Source: Pelolinea sp.
Lineage (GTDB): Bacteria; Chloroflexota; Anaerolineae; Anaerolineales; Anaerolineaceae
DNA length: 64,000 nucleotides
NCBI GenBank assembly: GCA_030692365.1
Contig: JAUYCC010000071.1
Coordinates: 1 to 64,000 of the forward strand
Reading direction: 5' to 3'
Position numbers and translations under genes: made by a program. The first letter of the stretch is position 1. Each line of letters begins with the position of its first letter. Below are positions 49,241 to 58,561 of this stretch, in pieces. The notes below the pieces were generated by a model. That model was not told where the DNA came from, did not search any database, and was given only the letters and a program-made list of their open reading frames with translations.

Positions 49241-50308
49241 ATGGAATTTAAAATTGGTTCACACTGGATCGGTGAAAACCACCCTGCTTATTTCATCGCA
49301 GATATCGCAGCGAACCACGACGGTGATCTGAACCGCGCCAAACTTCTCATCCGTCTGGCCAAAGATGCCGGCGCGGACGCGGCCAAATTCCAAAATTTCC
49401 AGGCATCCAAGATTGTCTCGGATTACGGTTTCAAATCTCTGGGCGGACAGCAGTCGCACCAATCCAAATGGGAAAAGTCAGTCTTTGAGGTTTATAAGGA
49501 CGCTTCGATACCCTTTGACTGGATGCCCATCTTGAAAGAAGAATGCGATAAGGTAGGTGTCGATTACTTTTCATCGCCTTACGATTTTGAGGCGATTGAT
49601 ACGCTGGATAAATACATGCCTGCTTACAAGATCGGTTCGGGCGAAATTGACTGGATAGAAGCTGTGAAACGTATAGCCGCCAAAGGTAAACCGGTGCTAT
49701 TGGCAACCGGCGCAGCTAATATAGGCGAAGTTCAGCGTGCGGTTCACGCGATTCTGGCGATAAACAAAGAATTGGTGCTAATGCAGTGCAACACCAATTA
49801 CACGGCCAGCCTTGAAAATTTCAAACACATTCATTTGAATGTCCTGAAAACCTACGCGCTGATGTTCCCTGATATTGTGTTGGGTTTATCTGACCATACC
49901 CCTGGGCACGCGACAGTGGTAGGCGCAGTAGCGTTGGGTGCCAGAGTCATCGAAAAACATTTCACTGACGATACCACACGCGAAGGTCCTGACCATAAAT
50001 TCGCGATGGATCCGCGCACCTGGGCGGAAATGGTTGAAAACACTCGCAGGCTTGAACAGGCGCTTGGCTCCGCGGATAAGGTGGTGGCGGGCAATGAGGT
50101 TGATACGGTAATCATCCAGCGGCGCTGTCTGCGCGCGGCGAGAGATATCCGCGCGGGCGAAGTCTTGACCAAGGAAATGATTGATGTGCTTCGTCCGGCC
50201 ACGCCTGGTGCGATCCTGCCTGACCAGCTTGGCAAAACGATAGGAATGAAGGCGCTGGTGGATATCCCAGCAGGGAAAGAACTGCGCTGGGGAATGCTGG
50301 CTGATTAA
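49241..50308 (+). CDS. N-acetylneuraminate synthase family protein (NeuB-like, with C-terminal SAF domain)
   Basis: YFIADIAANHDGDLNRAKLLIRLAKDAGADAAKFQ; LSDHTPGHATVVGAVALGARVIEKHFTDD; SAF-like RRCLRAARDIRAGEVLTKEMIDVLRPATPGAILPDQLG. Confidence 0.9.
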   Translation: MEFKIGSHWIGENHPAYFIADIAANHDGDLNRAKLLIRLAKDAGADAAKFQNFQASKIVSDYGFKSLGGQQSHQSKWEKSVFEVYKDASIPFDWMPILKEECDKVGVDYFSSPYDFEAIDTLDKYMPAYKIGSGEIDWIEAVKRIAAKGKPVLLATGAANIGEVQRAVHAILAINKELVLMQCNTNYTASLENFKHIHLNVLKTYALMFPDIVLGLSDHTPGHATVVGAVALGARVIEKHFTDDTTREGPDHKFAMDPRTWAEMVENTRRLEQALGSADKVVAGNEVDTVIIQRRCLRAARDIRAGEVLTKEMIDVLRPATPGAILPDQLGKTIGMKALVDIPAGKELRWGMLAD

Positions 50309-50322
50309 TCAAAGAGGTAGAA

Positions 50323-51432
50323 CTGCGCGTTTTATACTGTTCCGAAAATTATTCACCGCATGACCACCGCTTTCTGACCGCGCTGGCGGGCAGCGGCCAT
50401 GAAATCTTTTGGCTTCGGCTTGAAAAGGGTGGAAGGGTTCAGGAAAGCCGGCTGTTAACAGAGACAATCCATAAAGTTAATTGGCGAAAAGATCACAAAC
50501 CCATATCCTGGCAAGACTACGATGAATTGAAAATCCAGTTCAAAGCCGCGATTGACCGGATTGAACCTGATCTAATCCACGCAGGACCCATCCAGCGCGT
50601 AGCTTATTTGCCTGCGCTGATTGATTTTCACCCCTTATTAACCATGTCCTGGGGATTTGACCTGCTGGAAGACGCACACCGCAACAAAAACTGGGACGAT
50701 AAGACACGTTTTGTTTTACATCGCAGTGATTGGTTCACCTCGGATTGCCAGACCACAAAAAATATTGCTGTGAATTATGGCATGCCTGAATCCAGTACTA
50801 CGGTCTTCCCTTGGGGCGTTGATTTGAATCTTTTCAACCCCGAAAGTCGAGGATTTATGCGTCGCCAGGTGGGCTATGAAGAAGACCTTTTGATGATTCA
50901 TACCCGCTCGTGGGAGCCACGTTATAGGGTGGATATCGCCTTGGAAGGTTTCTGGCAAGCCCTTCAATCAGAACCCAATTTGCGCCTTTTTATGCTGGGT
51001 GGCGGTTCGATGGAGGATCGGGTGAAGCGATTTGTGGCTGATAAAGGCTTATCAGACCGCGTTCACTTTTGCGGGTACCAGCAGAATGAAGCGCTGGCTG
51101 GTTATTACCAGGCAGCAGATGTGTATCTGAGCGCCTCTCATATTGACGGATCGTCGGTTGCGCTGATGGAATCCATGGCCTGCGGCTGCCCCGCGCTGGT
51201 CTCGGATATCCCTGCCAATCTGGAATGGATTGCTGATGGAGAGCAAGGCTGGGTTTTCAAAGATGGCGATCCAGATAACTTGGCGGAAAAGATCATTAAT
51301 ATTTCACGAAACAGAAAAGAGATTTTTTCATGTGGGAAGAAAGCGCGTGCGAAAGCTGAAGCCGACGCGGATTGGCCAAGAAATTTCGCCAAACTGCTGG
51401 ATACTTATGACCGCATGATGAAGCTCAAATAA
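50323..51432 (+). CDS. Family 4 glycosyltransferase, apparently CTG-initiated
   Basis: ELLMIHTRSWEPRY-like region (EDLLMIHTRSWEPRYRVDIALEGF), LFMLGGGSMEDRV, SHIDGSSVALMESMACGCPALVSDIPANLEWI. Open frame extends upstream of the TTG at 50527 to CTG 50323 encoding xRVLYCSENYSPHDHRFLTALAGSGHEIFWLRLEK. Confidence 0.8.
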   Translation: MRVLYCSENYSPHDHRFLTALAGSGHEIFWLRLEKGGRVQESRLLTETIHKVNWRKDHKPISWQDYDELKIQFKAAIDRIEPDLIHAGPIQRVAYLPALIDFHPLLTMSWGFDLLEDAHRNKNWDDKTRFVLHRSDWFTSDCQTTKNIAVNYGMPESSTTVFPWGVDLNLFNPESRGFMRRQVGYEEDLLMIHTRSWEPRYRVDIALEGFWQALQSEPNLRLFMLGGGSMEDRVKRFVADKGLSDRVHFCGYQQNEALAGYYQAADVYLSASHIDGSSVALMESMACGCPALVSDIPANLEWIADGEQGWVFKDGDPDNLAEKIINISRNRKEIFSCGKKARAKAEADADWPRNFAKLLDTYDRMMKLK

Positions 51433-51451
51433 AGATCAATAAAAAATAAAT

Positions 51452-52228
51452 ATGGAAGCAACCCACAATATCGTGTGTATTATTCAAGCCCGCATGGGTT
51501 CCAGCCGGCTGCCAGGCAAGGTGCTGAAAGAAATTTGCAGCCGGCCAATGCTTGGCTGGGTGGCACAGCGCGCGGCACAATCACGGCGGGTGGCCAAGGT
51601 TGTGGTTGCCACCACTATCAATAACGGTGATGATCCCATTGAAGAATTCTGTAATAAATCCGGTATCGCCTGCTTCCGTGGGAATGAATTTGATGTTCTA
51701 GACCGTTATTACCAGGCTGCCAAAGCTTACAAGTCTGAGATTGTGGTGCGGTTGACAGCGGACTGCCCCCTTATTGATCCGTCGTTGTTGGATGAAACCA
51801 TAGAAAAACTAATTGCATCTGGCGCGGATTTCGCCGCCAACCGCTTGCCGCCCCCTTACCAGCGTACTTACCCGATTGGGCTGGATGTGGAGGTTGTAAC
51901 CTTTGTTGCACTCGAGATTGCCTGGAAACAAGCTGATAAACCCTATGAGCGCGAGCATGTGATGCCCTTTTTATATGACCCTCAAAACCACTTTAAAATC
52001 ATTATGCTGGATGCGGAGCAGAATTACGGCAGCCAGCGCTGGACGGTAGATACAGCAGAAGACCTGCAATTCATCCGCCAGGTAACTGCAATTCTCGGTT
52101 GCCGGCTGGAATTTTCCTGGCGTGAGGTGTTGAAAACGATTGAAGCACATCCTGAACTGGCAGAGATCAATGCGGGCGTGTCGCACAAGTCTTATAATGA
52201 CGTGGATCATCGCGCAAATCTAAAATAG
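51452..52228 (+). CDS. Cytidylyltransferase domain protein, SpsF-like
   Basis: IVCIIQARMGSSRLPGKVLKEICSRPMLGWV; VVVATTINNGDDPIEEFC; VRLTADCPLIDPSLLDETI; RWTVDTAEDLQFI. Confidence 0.85.
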   Translation: MEATHNIVCIIQARMGSSRLPGKVLKEICSRPMLGWVAQRAAQSRRVAKVVVATTINNGDDPIEEFCNKSGIACFRGNEFDVLDRYYQAAKAYKSEIVVRLTADCPLIDPSLLDETIEKLIASGADFAANRLPPPYQRTYPIGLDVEVVTFVALEIAWKQADKPYEREHVMPFLYDPQNHFKIIMLDAEQNYGSQRWTVDTAEDLQFIRQVTAILGCRLEFSWREVLKTIEAHPELAEINAGVSHKSYNDVDHRANLK

Positions 52229-52239
52229 GATGGATTGAG

Positions 52240-53169
52240 TTGCCTGAACCGCTGCTAACCCTTTTTACAGCCCCGAAACCTTTTAAAGACCCGCATATCA
52301 TCACCATCCAGCGCAACGCGCTGCGCTCTTGGCAGGCGCTGGGCAAAGAGGTGGAGATATTAGTATTAGGGAACGATGAGGGTATCGCGGAGCATACCCG
52401 TAAGCTCAGCATCCGGCATATACCAAAAGTAACCTGCAATTCCCGCGGCACGCCGCTCATCAGCTCAATGCTGTCGCTCGCGCGCGAATCCAGCGCCAGC
52501 CCATTCCTTGGAATAATCAATGCGGATATCATCCTGTTTCCGGATGTGCTTGAAGCTATCAAGTCTGCAGCAGAGAGATATAAAAAATTTCTTTTGGTTG
52601 GCCAGCGCTGGGATTTGGAAGTGACAAACGAGATAACCGGTGGGCTTGATCAATTCCTTGCTCTAAAAAGGATAATTCCTTTTAAAGGTGACCTTCATCA
52701 GCCTATGGGCAGCGATTATTTTATTTTTCCGAGGGAGTGTTATTTGGATATCCCCGATTTTGCCATCGGGCGTGCGGGCTGGGATAACTGGTTTATTTTT
52801 AAAAGCCGGTGGGAACGCTGGCCGGTGATTGACTGCACCCACGATGTTACGATTGTGCACCAGAACCACGACTACCGCCATCTGCCGGGCGGCCAGCCGC
52901 ATTACCGCCTGCCGGAGACAAAAGAAAACGTGAAACAGGGCGGCGGTGAGCACACCATTTTTACACTGTTTGACTCACAGTATGAATTGGTTAATGGAAA
53001 ATTAATTAAAAGAAAAGCGATGATAAAGAAATTGTTGAGGGAATTTGAAATTTTCCCGTTGACTCACTTACGATCTCAATCGCTGGGCAGGCTTTTCTAT
53101 CTGATTGCCCGCCCGCGAAAAGCATACGCCGAATTAAGGAATATTTTTAAGGAACCGGTAAATCGATAG
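52240..53169 (+). CDS. Uncharacterised GT-A-like protein in glycan cluster
   Basis: TLFTAPKPFKDPHIITIQRNALRSWQALGKEVEILVLGND; SPFLGIINADIILFPDVLEAI (DxD-like NAD); GWDNWFIFKSRW. TTG start. Confidence 0.5.
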   Translation: MPEPLLTLFTAPKPFKDPHIITIQRNALRSWQALGKEVEILVLGNDEGIAEHTRKLSIRHIPKVTCNSRGTPLISSMLSLARESSASPFLGIINADIILFPDVLEAIKSAAERYKKFLLVGQRWDLEVTNEITGGLDQFLALKRIIPFKGDLHQPMGSDYFIFPRECYLDIPDFAIGRAGWDNWFIFKSRWERWPVIDCTHDVTIVHQNHDYRHLPGGQPHYRLPETKENVKQGGGEHTIFTLFDSQYELVNGKLIKRKAMIKKLLREFEIFPLTHLRSQSLGRLFYLIARPRKAYAELRNIFKEPVNR

Positions 53170-53174
53170 GTTAG

Positions 53175-55130
53175 TTACGAGCAGTCGGGCGAGAGAACAA
53201 ACTCTTCTATCCCCGCCAGATCGTTATTGGATGTCACATCCAGACTATCTTCGCAGAAATCCTTTTGCGCGATCATTAATTTGGAATAACTGTAAAGGGG
53301 AATCATAGGTAAATCTTCATTAATGAAAAATTCCATTTTTTTTAGCAGCGCATCCCTGTCGGTTTTTAAATGCATGGTCTCCAACTGATCGCAGGCATTG
53401 TCGAATTCCTCATTTCTATAACCGCTGAAGTTTGAGCCCAGGTAATTATTATCCACCAAAGGGATAAATTGGCTTGAGAAGAGCAGGCAAGGGTCGGTTT
53501 TCGTAGCAGCCCAGGAGAGCTGCACCAGGTCAAAGTGCCCTTGAAAGATGGAATCTTTATGCGAAGCATCCCAATAGATTTCTGTGGGAATAGCTTTGCT
53601 GTTAATGCCGATGCCGCATTCAGCTAATGAAGCCTTAAAAATCTCCGCGGCTTTCAGGTTATCTTCGATATCTTCCACCAGATAGGTAAAACTCAACTCC
53701 TTGCTTTCTGTAGTGTTTGGTATTCCAGACGACACTCGCGGAAAATTTGATTGATTATCATGTACTTTCCAGCCAGCTTGGTCGAGCAAGGCTGAACCTA
53801 CCACTGGGTCAAAAGAGTAGCTTGCCATTTCTTGAGTACCATTCACCATATTGGTAAAGAGAGTTGCATCAGGCAGGTTATAAAGCCCAAAGGACAGGTC
53901 TTTGATCGCCTTCTCCCGGTTCAAGCATAAACTGATGGCTTTTCTGACCTCAAGCCATGTAAGCGGATTGGATGAGCCGGGAGCGTCTTCGCGCATATTA
54001 AATAGTAACAGTTCGTTTTCTTCAGATGCGCTCTTTATAACTTTGATCGCGGAATCCTGAAAGTAATAAAGCAGGATATTCAGCACAGGAAGCTGCTCTC
54101 GGATATCGGAAGTGGTGGTCGTCAGGTCGCATCCGTTTTCGCTGATTTCCTTATCGAAATCGCCTAGGTCGTAATTGAATTGTTGAAATGGCGCTCGGTC
54201 AAATTTCAGATTACTGAGAGCTGTGTCTCCGTGCGGATTAATGAACTTGAATACCAGGGTGTCAAAATAAGGTAACCCTTCATCTACGCGAAAGTAGTAA
54301 GGATTCTTTACAAAGTGGATGCTCTGGCCATCCACCCATTCATCCACCTGATAAGCGCCCCATCCCAGTGGTCTGCGATTAACCTCATCAGCGGTCAGTA
54401 GTTCACTCGCGGTGTATTTACCCCAGGCATGTTCAGGCGAGGGGTTCCAGAAATATTTTTCAAACGCATCTGTCACCAATCCTGGTTTGCTGACCCATTG
54501 GATAGTCAGGTCGTCTGTGGCAGTGTAGGAAGCGGTTTGTTCAATAGCATGTTTATTAGTCGGTGTGGCCGGATCAGACGCTATTTTGAAAGAGTAAACC
54601 GAATCAGAAGTTTTCAACGGATGGCCGTCGGACCAGGTCAGGCCTGATTTTAGTTTATAGGTTGCAGTAAGCTGGTCCATCCAAATGGGATTGATGCCGT
54701 CCCAGGTTATTGTGCAGGAGGGGCTGGTGCAGTCAGATGGGAAAACCTGTACGCCAGCTTGCAGTGAGACCAGGTCGCCAGTGGTGTTGATGACCGCTTC
54801 TCCGGGATTTACTTCGACAGGCGTGAAGTAAGCGCTGCGGTCAGAAAGATTTGGCAACTTTTCAAAAATTACCGGTACGGTATCGCCATCCACGTAATCC
54901 ACCGGTCCATCATAAATGGCCTGCAGCACATTCCGCGCGGCAGTAGAATTTGCCGTGAAAAAGTAAAGCGAATTGGGTTCCTCCCCCAGACAGATGGTGA
55001 GCGTCTTTTGGTGGGTTGGTTCGGGAGTTGGGCTAGCTTGGGGGTTGCTGGATGAAAGTTGCGGCGCGGAACATGCAGTAAAAATCAAAAGAATAACTAA
55101 TATTCCTGGGTAAAGGTTCTTTTTTATCAT
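53175..55130 (-). CDS. Peptide/oligosaccharide ABC transporter substrate-binding lipoprotein (SBP_bac_5)
   Basis: Lipobox IFTACS; TLTICLGEEPNSLYFF; YKLKSGLTWSDGHPLKTSDSVYSFKIASDPATPT; FVKNPYYFR. Confidence 0.85.
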   Translation of the reverse strand: MIKKNLYPGILVILLIFTACSAPQLSSSNPQASPTPEPTHQKTLTICLGEEPNSLYFFTANSTAARNVLQAIYDGPVDYVDGDTVPVIFEKLPNLSDRSAYFTPVEVNPGEAVINTTGDLVSLQAGVQVFPSDCTSPSCTITWDGINPIWMDQLTATYKLKSGLTWSDGHPLKTSDSVYSFKIASDPATPTNKHAIEQTASYTATDDLTIQWVSKPGLVTDAFEKYFWNPSPEHAWGKYTASELLTADEVNRRPLGWGAYQVDEWVDGQSIHFVKNPYYFRVDEGLPYFDTLVFKFINPHGDTALSNLKFDRAPFQQFNYDLGDFDKEISENGCDLTTTTSDIREQLPVLNILLYYFQDSAIKVIKSASEENELLLFNMREDAPGSSNPLTWLEVRKAISLCLNREKAIKDLSFGLYNLPDATLFTNMVNGTQEMASYSFDPVVGSALLDQAGWKVHDNQSNFPRVSSGIPNTTESKELSFTYLVEDIEDNLKAAEIFKASLAECGIGINSKAIPTEIYWDASHKDSIFQGHFDLVQLSWAATKTDPCLLFSSQFIPLVDNNYLGSNFSGYRNEEFDNACDQLETMHLKTDRDALLKKMEFFINEDLPMIPLYSYSKLMIAQKDFCEDSLDVTSNNDLAGIEEFVLSPDCS

Positions 55131-55236
55131 CCGCTTCTCTTAAAAAGCTTAAAAGGCAATTTATGGTAGCATTATATCAATTCCTCGGGTATGATTAATT
55201 CAATAATTGAATATCCTTTTAGCATGGAGTTGCTGA

Positions 55237-56223
55237 TTGCCTAGAATTGGAATGAACCCCGGGCGCGGGAAAAAGTCGGATTATTCACCAGCCCGGGTTA
55301 CTATAGCGGTTCTCACCTATATCCCCAATCAGGTCGGTTATTTTCAGAACCGCCTGGATGTCACGTTAGCCTGCCTTGAAAGTATCTTTGTCAACACCTC
55401 GGTCCCCTATGATTTGATGGTATTTGATAACGGAAGCAACCAGGCGACGGTCAGCGCGCTGCAAGCTTTGAAAGACGCGGGAAAAATTGATTTTCTCTTG
55501 CTTTCAGGCCAGAATATCGGCAAGATCGGCGCGCTGCAAGTGATGTTGAAAGCCGCACCCGGCGAGGTAATCGCCTACTGTGATGATGATGTCTTCTTTC
55601 TCCCCGGCTGGCTTGAACGTCATCTGGAAGTGATTGAAATTTACCCTAATGTTGGCGCGGTCACGGGCATGTATATCAAGCCGCATATGAAGGAAGGCAT
55701 TTCAACCACGTTGAAATTTGCCCAAACTCCCGGCGTCAAAGTGGAACGCGGATCCTTGGTGGAGAAAGACCTGGAAAAACATTATATTGACCAGACCGGT
55801 CGCACTTGGGACAAGTATCAGGAAGAAATTGCCAGGCTCGAGGATGTGCGCCTTACTTACAAAGGCATTCAAACATTCGCTTCAGCCGGGCATTATCAGT
55901 TCACAGCTCCCAAAGAGGCTATCCTGCAGGCATTGCCTGCTACTTGGACGGGTAATCTGATGGGGCAGATGCGCGAACTGGACGTGGCAATTGACCGGCT
56001 CGGATTGCTGAGATTGTGCACCACCCCCCCCACCCTCCGGCTGTTGGGAAACATGATCGACAAAGCTGCCGCGGAAGACCTGCGCAAATACGGCGTGGAA
56101 GTTAAAAGCGCAGGGAAACCTGAACTAACTGTTGGCTGGAAGAAAAAAGTATTTCGCAGCAGGCTGGTTCAAAAAGTGGCGTATTTCTTCTATGAACGAC
56201 TGTTTAAGATAATCAACGTTTAA
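55237..56223 (+). CDS. Family 2 glycosyltransferase
   Basis: RLDVTLACLESIFVNTSVPYDLMVFDNGSNQATVSAL; LLSGQNIGKIGALQVMLKAAPGEVIAYCDDDVFFLPGWLE. Confidence 0.85.
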   Translation: MPRIGMNPGRGKKSDYSPARVTIAVLTYIPNQVGYFQNRLDVTLACLESIFVNTSVPYDLMVFDNGSNQATVSALQALKDAGKIDFLLLSGQNIGKIGALQVMLKAAPGEVIAYCDDDVFFLPGWLERHLEVIEIYPNVGAVTGMYIKPHMKEGISTTLKFAQTPGVKVERGSLVEKDLEKHYIDQTGRTWDKYQEEIARLEDVRLTYKGIQTFASAGHYQFTAPKEAILQALPATWTGNLMGQMRELDVAIDRLGLLRLCTTPPTLRLLGNMIDKAAAEDLRKYGVEVKSAGKPELTVGWKKKVFRSRLVQKVAYFFYERLFKIINV

Positions 56224-56231
56224 GGCAGATT

Positions 56232-57218
56232 ATGAAATTTCTTATTGCGGGACTTGGCTCCATCGGCCGCAGGCATTTGAAAAACCTCCTCGCACTGAAT
56301 CAAAAAGACATCGTCCTTTATCGAACGCATCAAAGCACACTGGCGGATGACGACCTGAAAGAATTTCCGGTGGAATCGGATATCCAGAAAGCCCTTGCGC
56401 ATAAACCGGATGCCGTAATTATTTCCAATCCTACTGCGCTTCATATGGACGTAGCCATTCCCGCGGCGGAAGCAGGCTGCGCGTTGTTTATTGAAAAACC
56501 GCTGGCCTACAAACTGGATGATCTGCAGCCATTGGAAAAAATACTTAAGGAAAAGAAAAATACTGTCTTTTCCGCGTTTCAGTTTCATTTCAATCCCGGC
56601 CTGCGAAAGATCAGTCAACTTCTTACAGAGAACGTGTTTGGCAAACCGTTGTCATTTAGTTGCCATTGGGGGGAATACTTGCCGGACTGGCATCCCTGGG
56701 AGGATTATCGCAAATCATATGCGGCAAATAAGAATCTGGGCGGTGGGGTGGTGCTAACCCTATGCCACCCGTTTGATTACCTGCGCTGGCTGTTTGGCGA
56801 CGTGGCGGGGTTGTTCGCTGTGACAGGAAAAGCCAGCGCACTGGAAATGGACGTGGAAGATTTCGCAGACGCAATTATTAATTTCAGAAGCGGTATTACT
56901 GGCCACCTTCATCTGGATTACTACCGCCAGCCTGTCCGTCATGATTTGGAGATTACTTGTACTGAAGGGGTCATTTACTGGGACCACGCCAGCAGTGATG
57001 TGCAAGTTCAAAGGCAAGACAAATCAAAAGAAGAATTTCCTGCACCGCAAGGATTTGAGCGCAACCAGATGTTCCTGGATGAGATACGTCACTTTATCGG
57101 GCTGGTTGAAGGAAAAGAACAACAGGTCTGCGATTTTCAGGACGGCAAGAAGGCGCTGGAATTGGCTTGGGGTGTGCTGCATTCAGGGCGCTACCAACAG
57201 TGCATTGTTTTTGATTAA
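56232..57218 (+). CDS. Gfo/Idh/MocA family oxidoreductase
   Basis: MKFLIAGLGSIGRRHLKNLLAL; DAVIISNPTALHMDVAIPAAEAGCALFIEKPLAY. Confidence 0.9.
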   Translation: MKFLIAGLGSIGRRHLKNLLALNQKDIVLYRTHQSTLADDDLKEFPVESDIQKALAHKPDAVIISNPTALHMDVAIPAAEAGCALFIEKPLAYKLDDLQPLEKILKEKKNTVFSAFQFHFNPGLRKISQLLTENVFGKPLSFSCHWGEYLPDWHPWEDYRKSYAANKNLGGGVVLTLCHPFDYLRWLFGDVAGLFAVTGKASALEMDVEDFADAIINFRSGITGHLHLDYYRQPVRHDLEITCTEGVIYWDHASSDVQVQRQDKSKEEFPAPQGFERNQMFLDEIRHFIGLVEGKEQQVCDFQDGKKALELAWGVLHSGRYQQCIVFD

Positions 57219-57242
57219 AATTGACACAAGGGAAACCCTTAT

Positions 57243-58487
57243 ATGAAAGATAAAACTGAAGTTCTGGCGATAATCCCAGCGCGCGGTAACTCCAAATCCA
57301 TCCCGCGCAAGAACATTTGCGAATTTGCCGGGCATCCGCTTATCGCTTTCAGCATCGCTGCGGCAAAGCAAGCCAAATCTGTTACACGGGTGATCGTTTC
57401 AACCGATGACCCCGAGATCGCACAGGTATCCAAACGGTACGGCGCGGAAGTGCCTTTTATGCGCCCCGTGGAAATTGCGGAAGATGCCACTTTGGACCTG
57501 CCGGTTTTTGAGCACGCGCTGCGTTGGCTGTCGGAGGATGAAAATTATTCTCCGGATGTCGTGGTTCAACTGCGCCCGACCTCGCCAATCCGCCCCACGG
57601 ATATGGTAGATAAAGCGGTTGAACTGCTGCTAAACCACCCCGAAGCGGATTCGGTACGCGGTGTGGTGCTTTCAGGTCAAAACCCGTTCAAAATGTGGGA
57701 GATTGACAGTACAGGGGTTATGCACCCTCTCTTGAAGGTGAAAGAAATAAAGGAACCTTATAACGCGCCCCGCCAGGATTTACCTCTAACCTACTGGCAG
57801 ACTGGCCATATTGACGCGATCCGTCCGCGGGCGATCCTTGAAAAGAGCAGCATGTCCGGCGATGTGGTGCTTCCCCTGCTGATTGATCCGATATACACAG
57901 TGGATATTGATACTTTGCTTGATTGGCAGCGCGCGGAGAGTACAGTATTGGAAGGGCTGCTGGATATTGTTTATCCATCAGACCATAAAAGAAAATTACC
58001 TGCCATGGTATCACTTTTGGTGATGGATTTTGATGGCGTTCTTACCGATGACCGTGTGTGGGTGGATCAGAACGGTAACGAAATGGTGGCTTCTAACCGT
58101 GCTGACGGATTAGGGCTAGAGCGCCTGCGCGGGTTGACCAATATCCAGGCGATGGTGCTTTCCAAAGAGACCAATAGGGTTGTGGCGGCGCGCTGCAAGA
58201 AACTGGAATTACCGGTCATTCAGAGCGTACAAGACAAACCCAGGACGCTTGAAGCGTTGATCAAGCAGCGCGGAGTAAAAAAAGAAGAAGTGGTTTACAT
58301 CGGAAACGACCTGAACGACCTGGAGTGTTTCCCGTTGGTCGGCTTTGCCGCTGCACCTGCCAATGCCCAGCCCGAGGTCAGTCGGCGAGCGGACCTCATG
58401 CTCAAGAGCGCGGGCGGATTTGGCGCGGTGCGCGAATTATGTGAGTTGCTGATCGCCCGTTATTCAAAATTGTCAGAGAATTCTTAG
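57243..58487 (+). CDS. Acylneuraminate cytidylyltransferase fused to KdsC-like HAD phosphatase
   Basis: VLAIIPARGNSKSIPRKNICEFAGHPLIAFSIAAA; RPTSPIRPTDMVDKAV; C-term LVMDFDGVLTDDRVWV...YIGNDLNDLECFPLVGFAAAPANA. Confidence 0.9.
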   Translation: MKDKTEVLAIIPARGNSKSIPRKNICEFAGHPLIAFSIAAAKQAKSVTRVIVSTDDPEIAQVSKRYGAEVPFMRPVEIAEDATLDLPVFEHALRWLSEDENYSPDVVVQLRPTSPIRPTDMVDKAVELLLNHPEADSVRGVVLSGQNPFKMWEIDSTGVMHPLLKVKEIKEPYNAPRQDLPLTYWQTGHIDAIRPRAILEKSSMSGDVVLPLLIDPIYTVDIDTLLDWQRAESTVLEGLLDIVYPSDHKRKLPAMVSLLVMDFDGVLTDDRVWVDQNGNEMVASNRADGLGLERLRGLTNIQAMVLSKETNRVVAARCKKLELPVIQSVQDKPRTLEALIKQRGVKKEEVVYIGNDLNDLECFPLVGFAAAPANAQPEVSRRADLMLKSAGGFGAVRELCELLIARYSKLSENS

Positions 58488-58561
58488 AGCCAGCGCAAGG
58501 CGTTATAATAACTTTCCTGTTTAGTGGACAATTAACATGATTCACTTACTGGAGAACCAGC

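Noticed and set aside
58504-58509. TATAAT upstream of the radical SAM gene as a promoter
   Set aside because: No convincing -35 at proper spacing (ttctta only); left as a possibility, not a feature.
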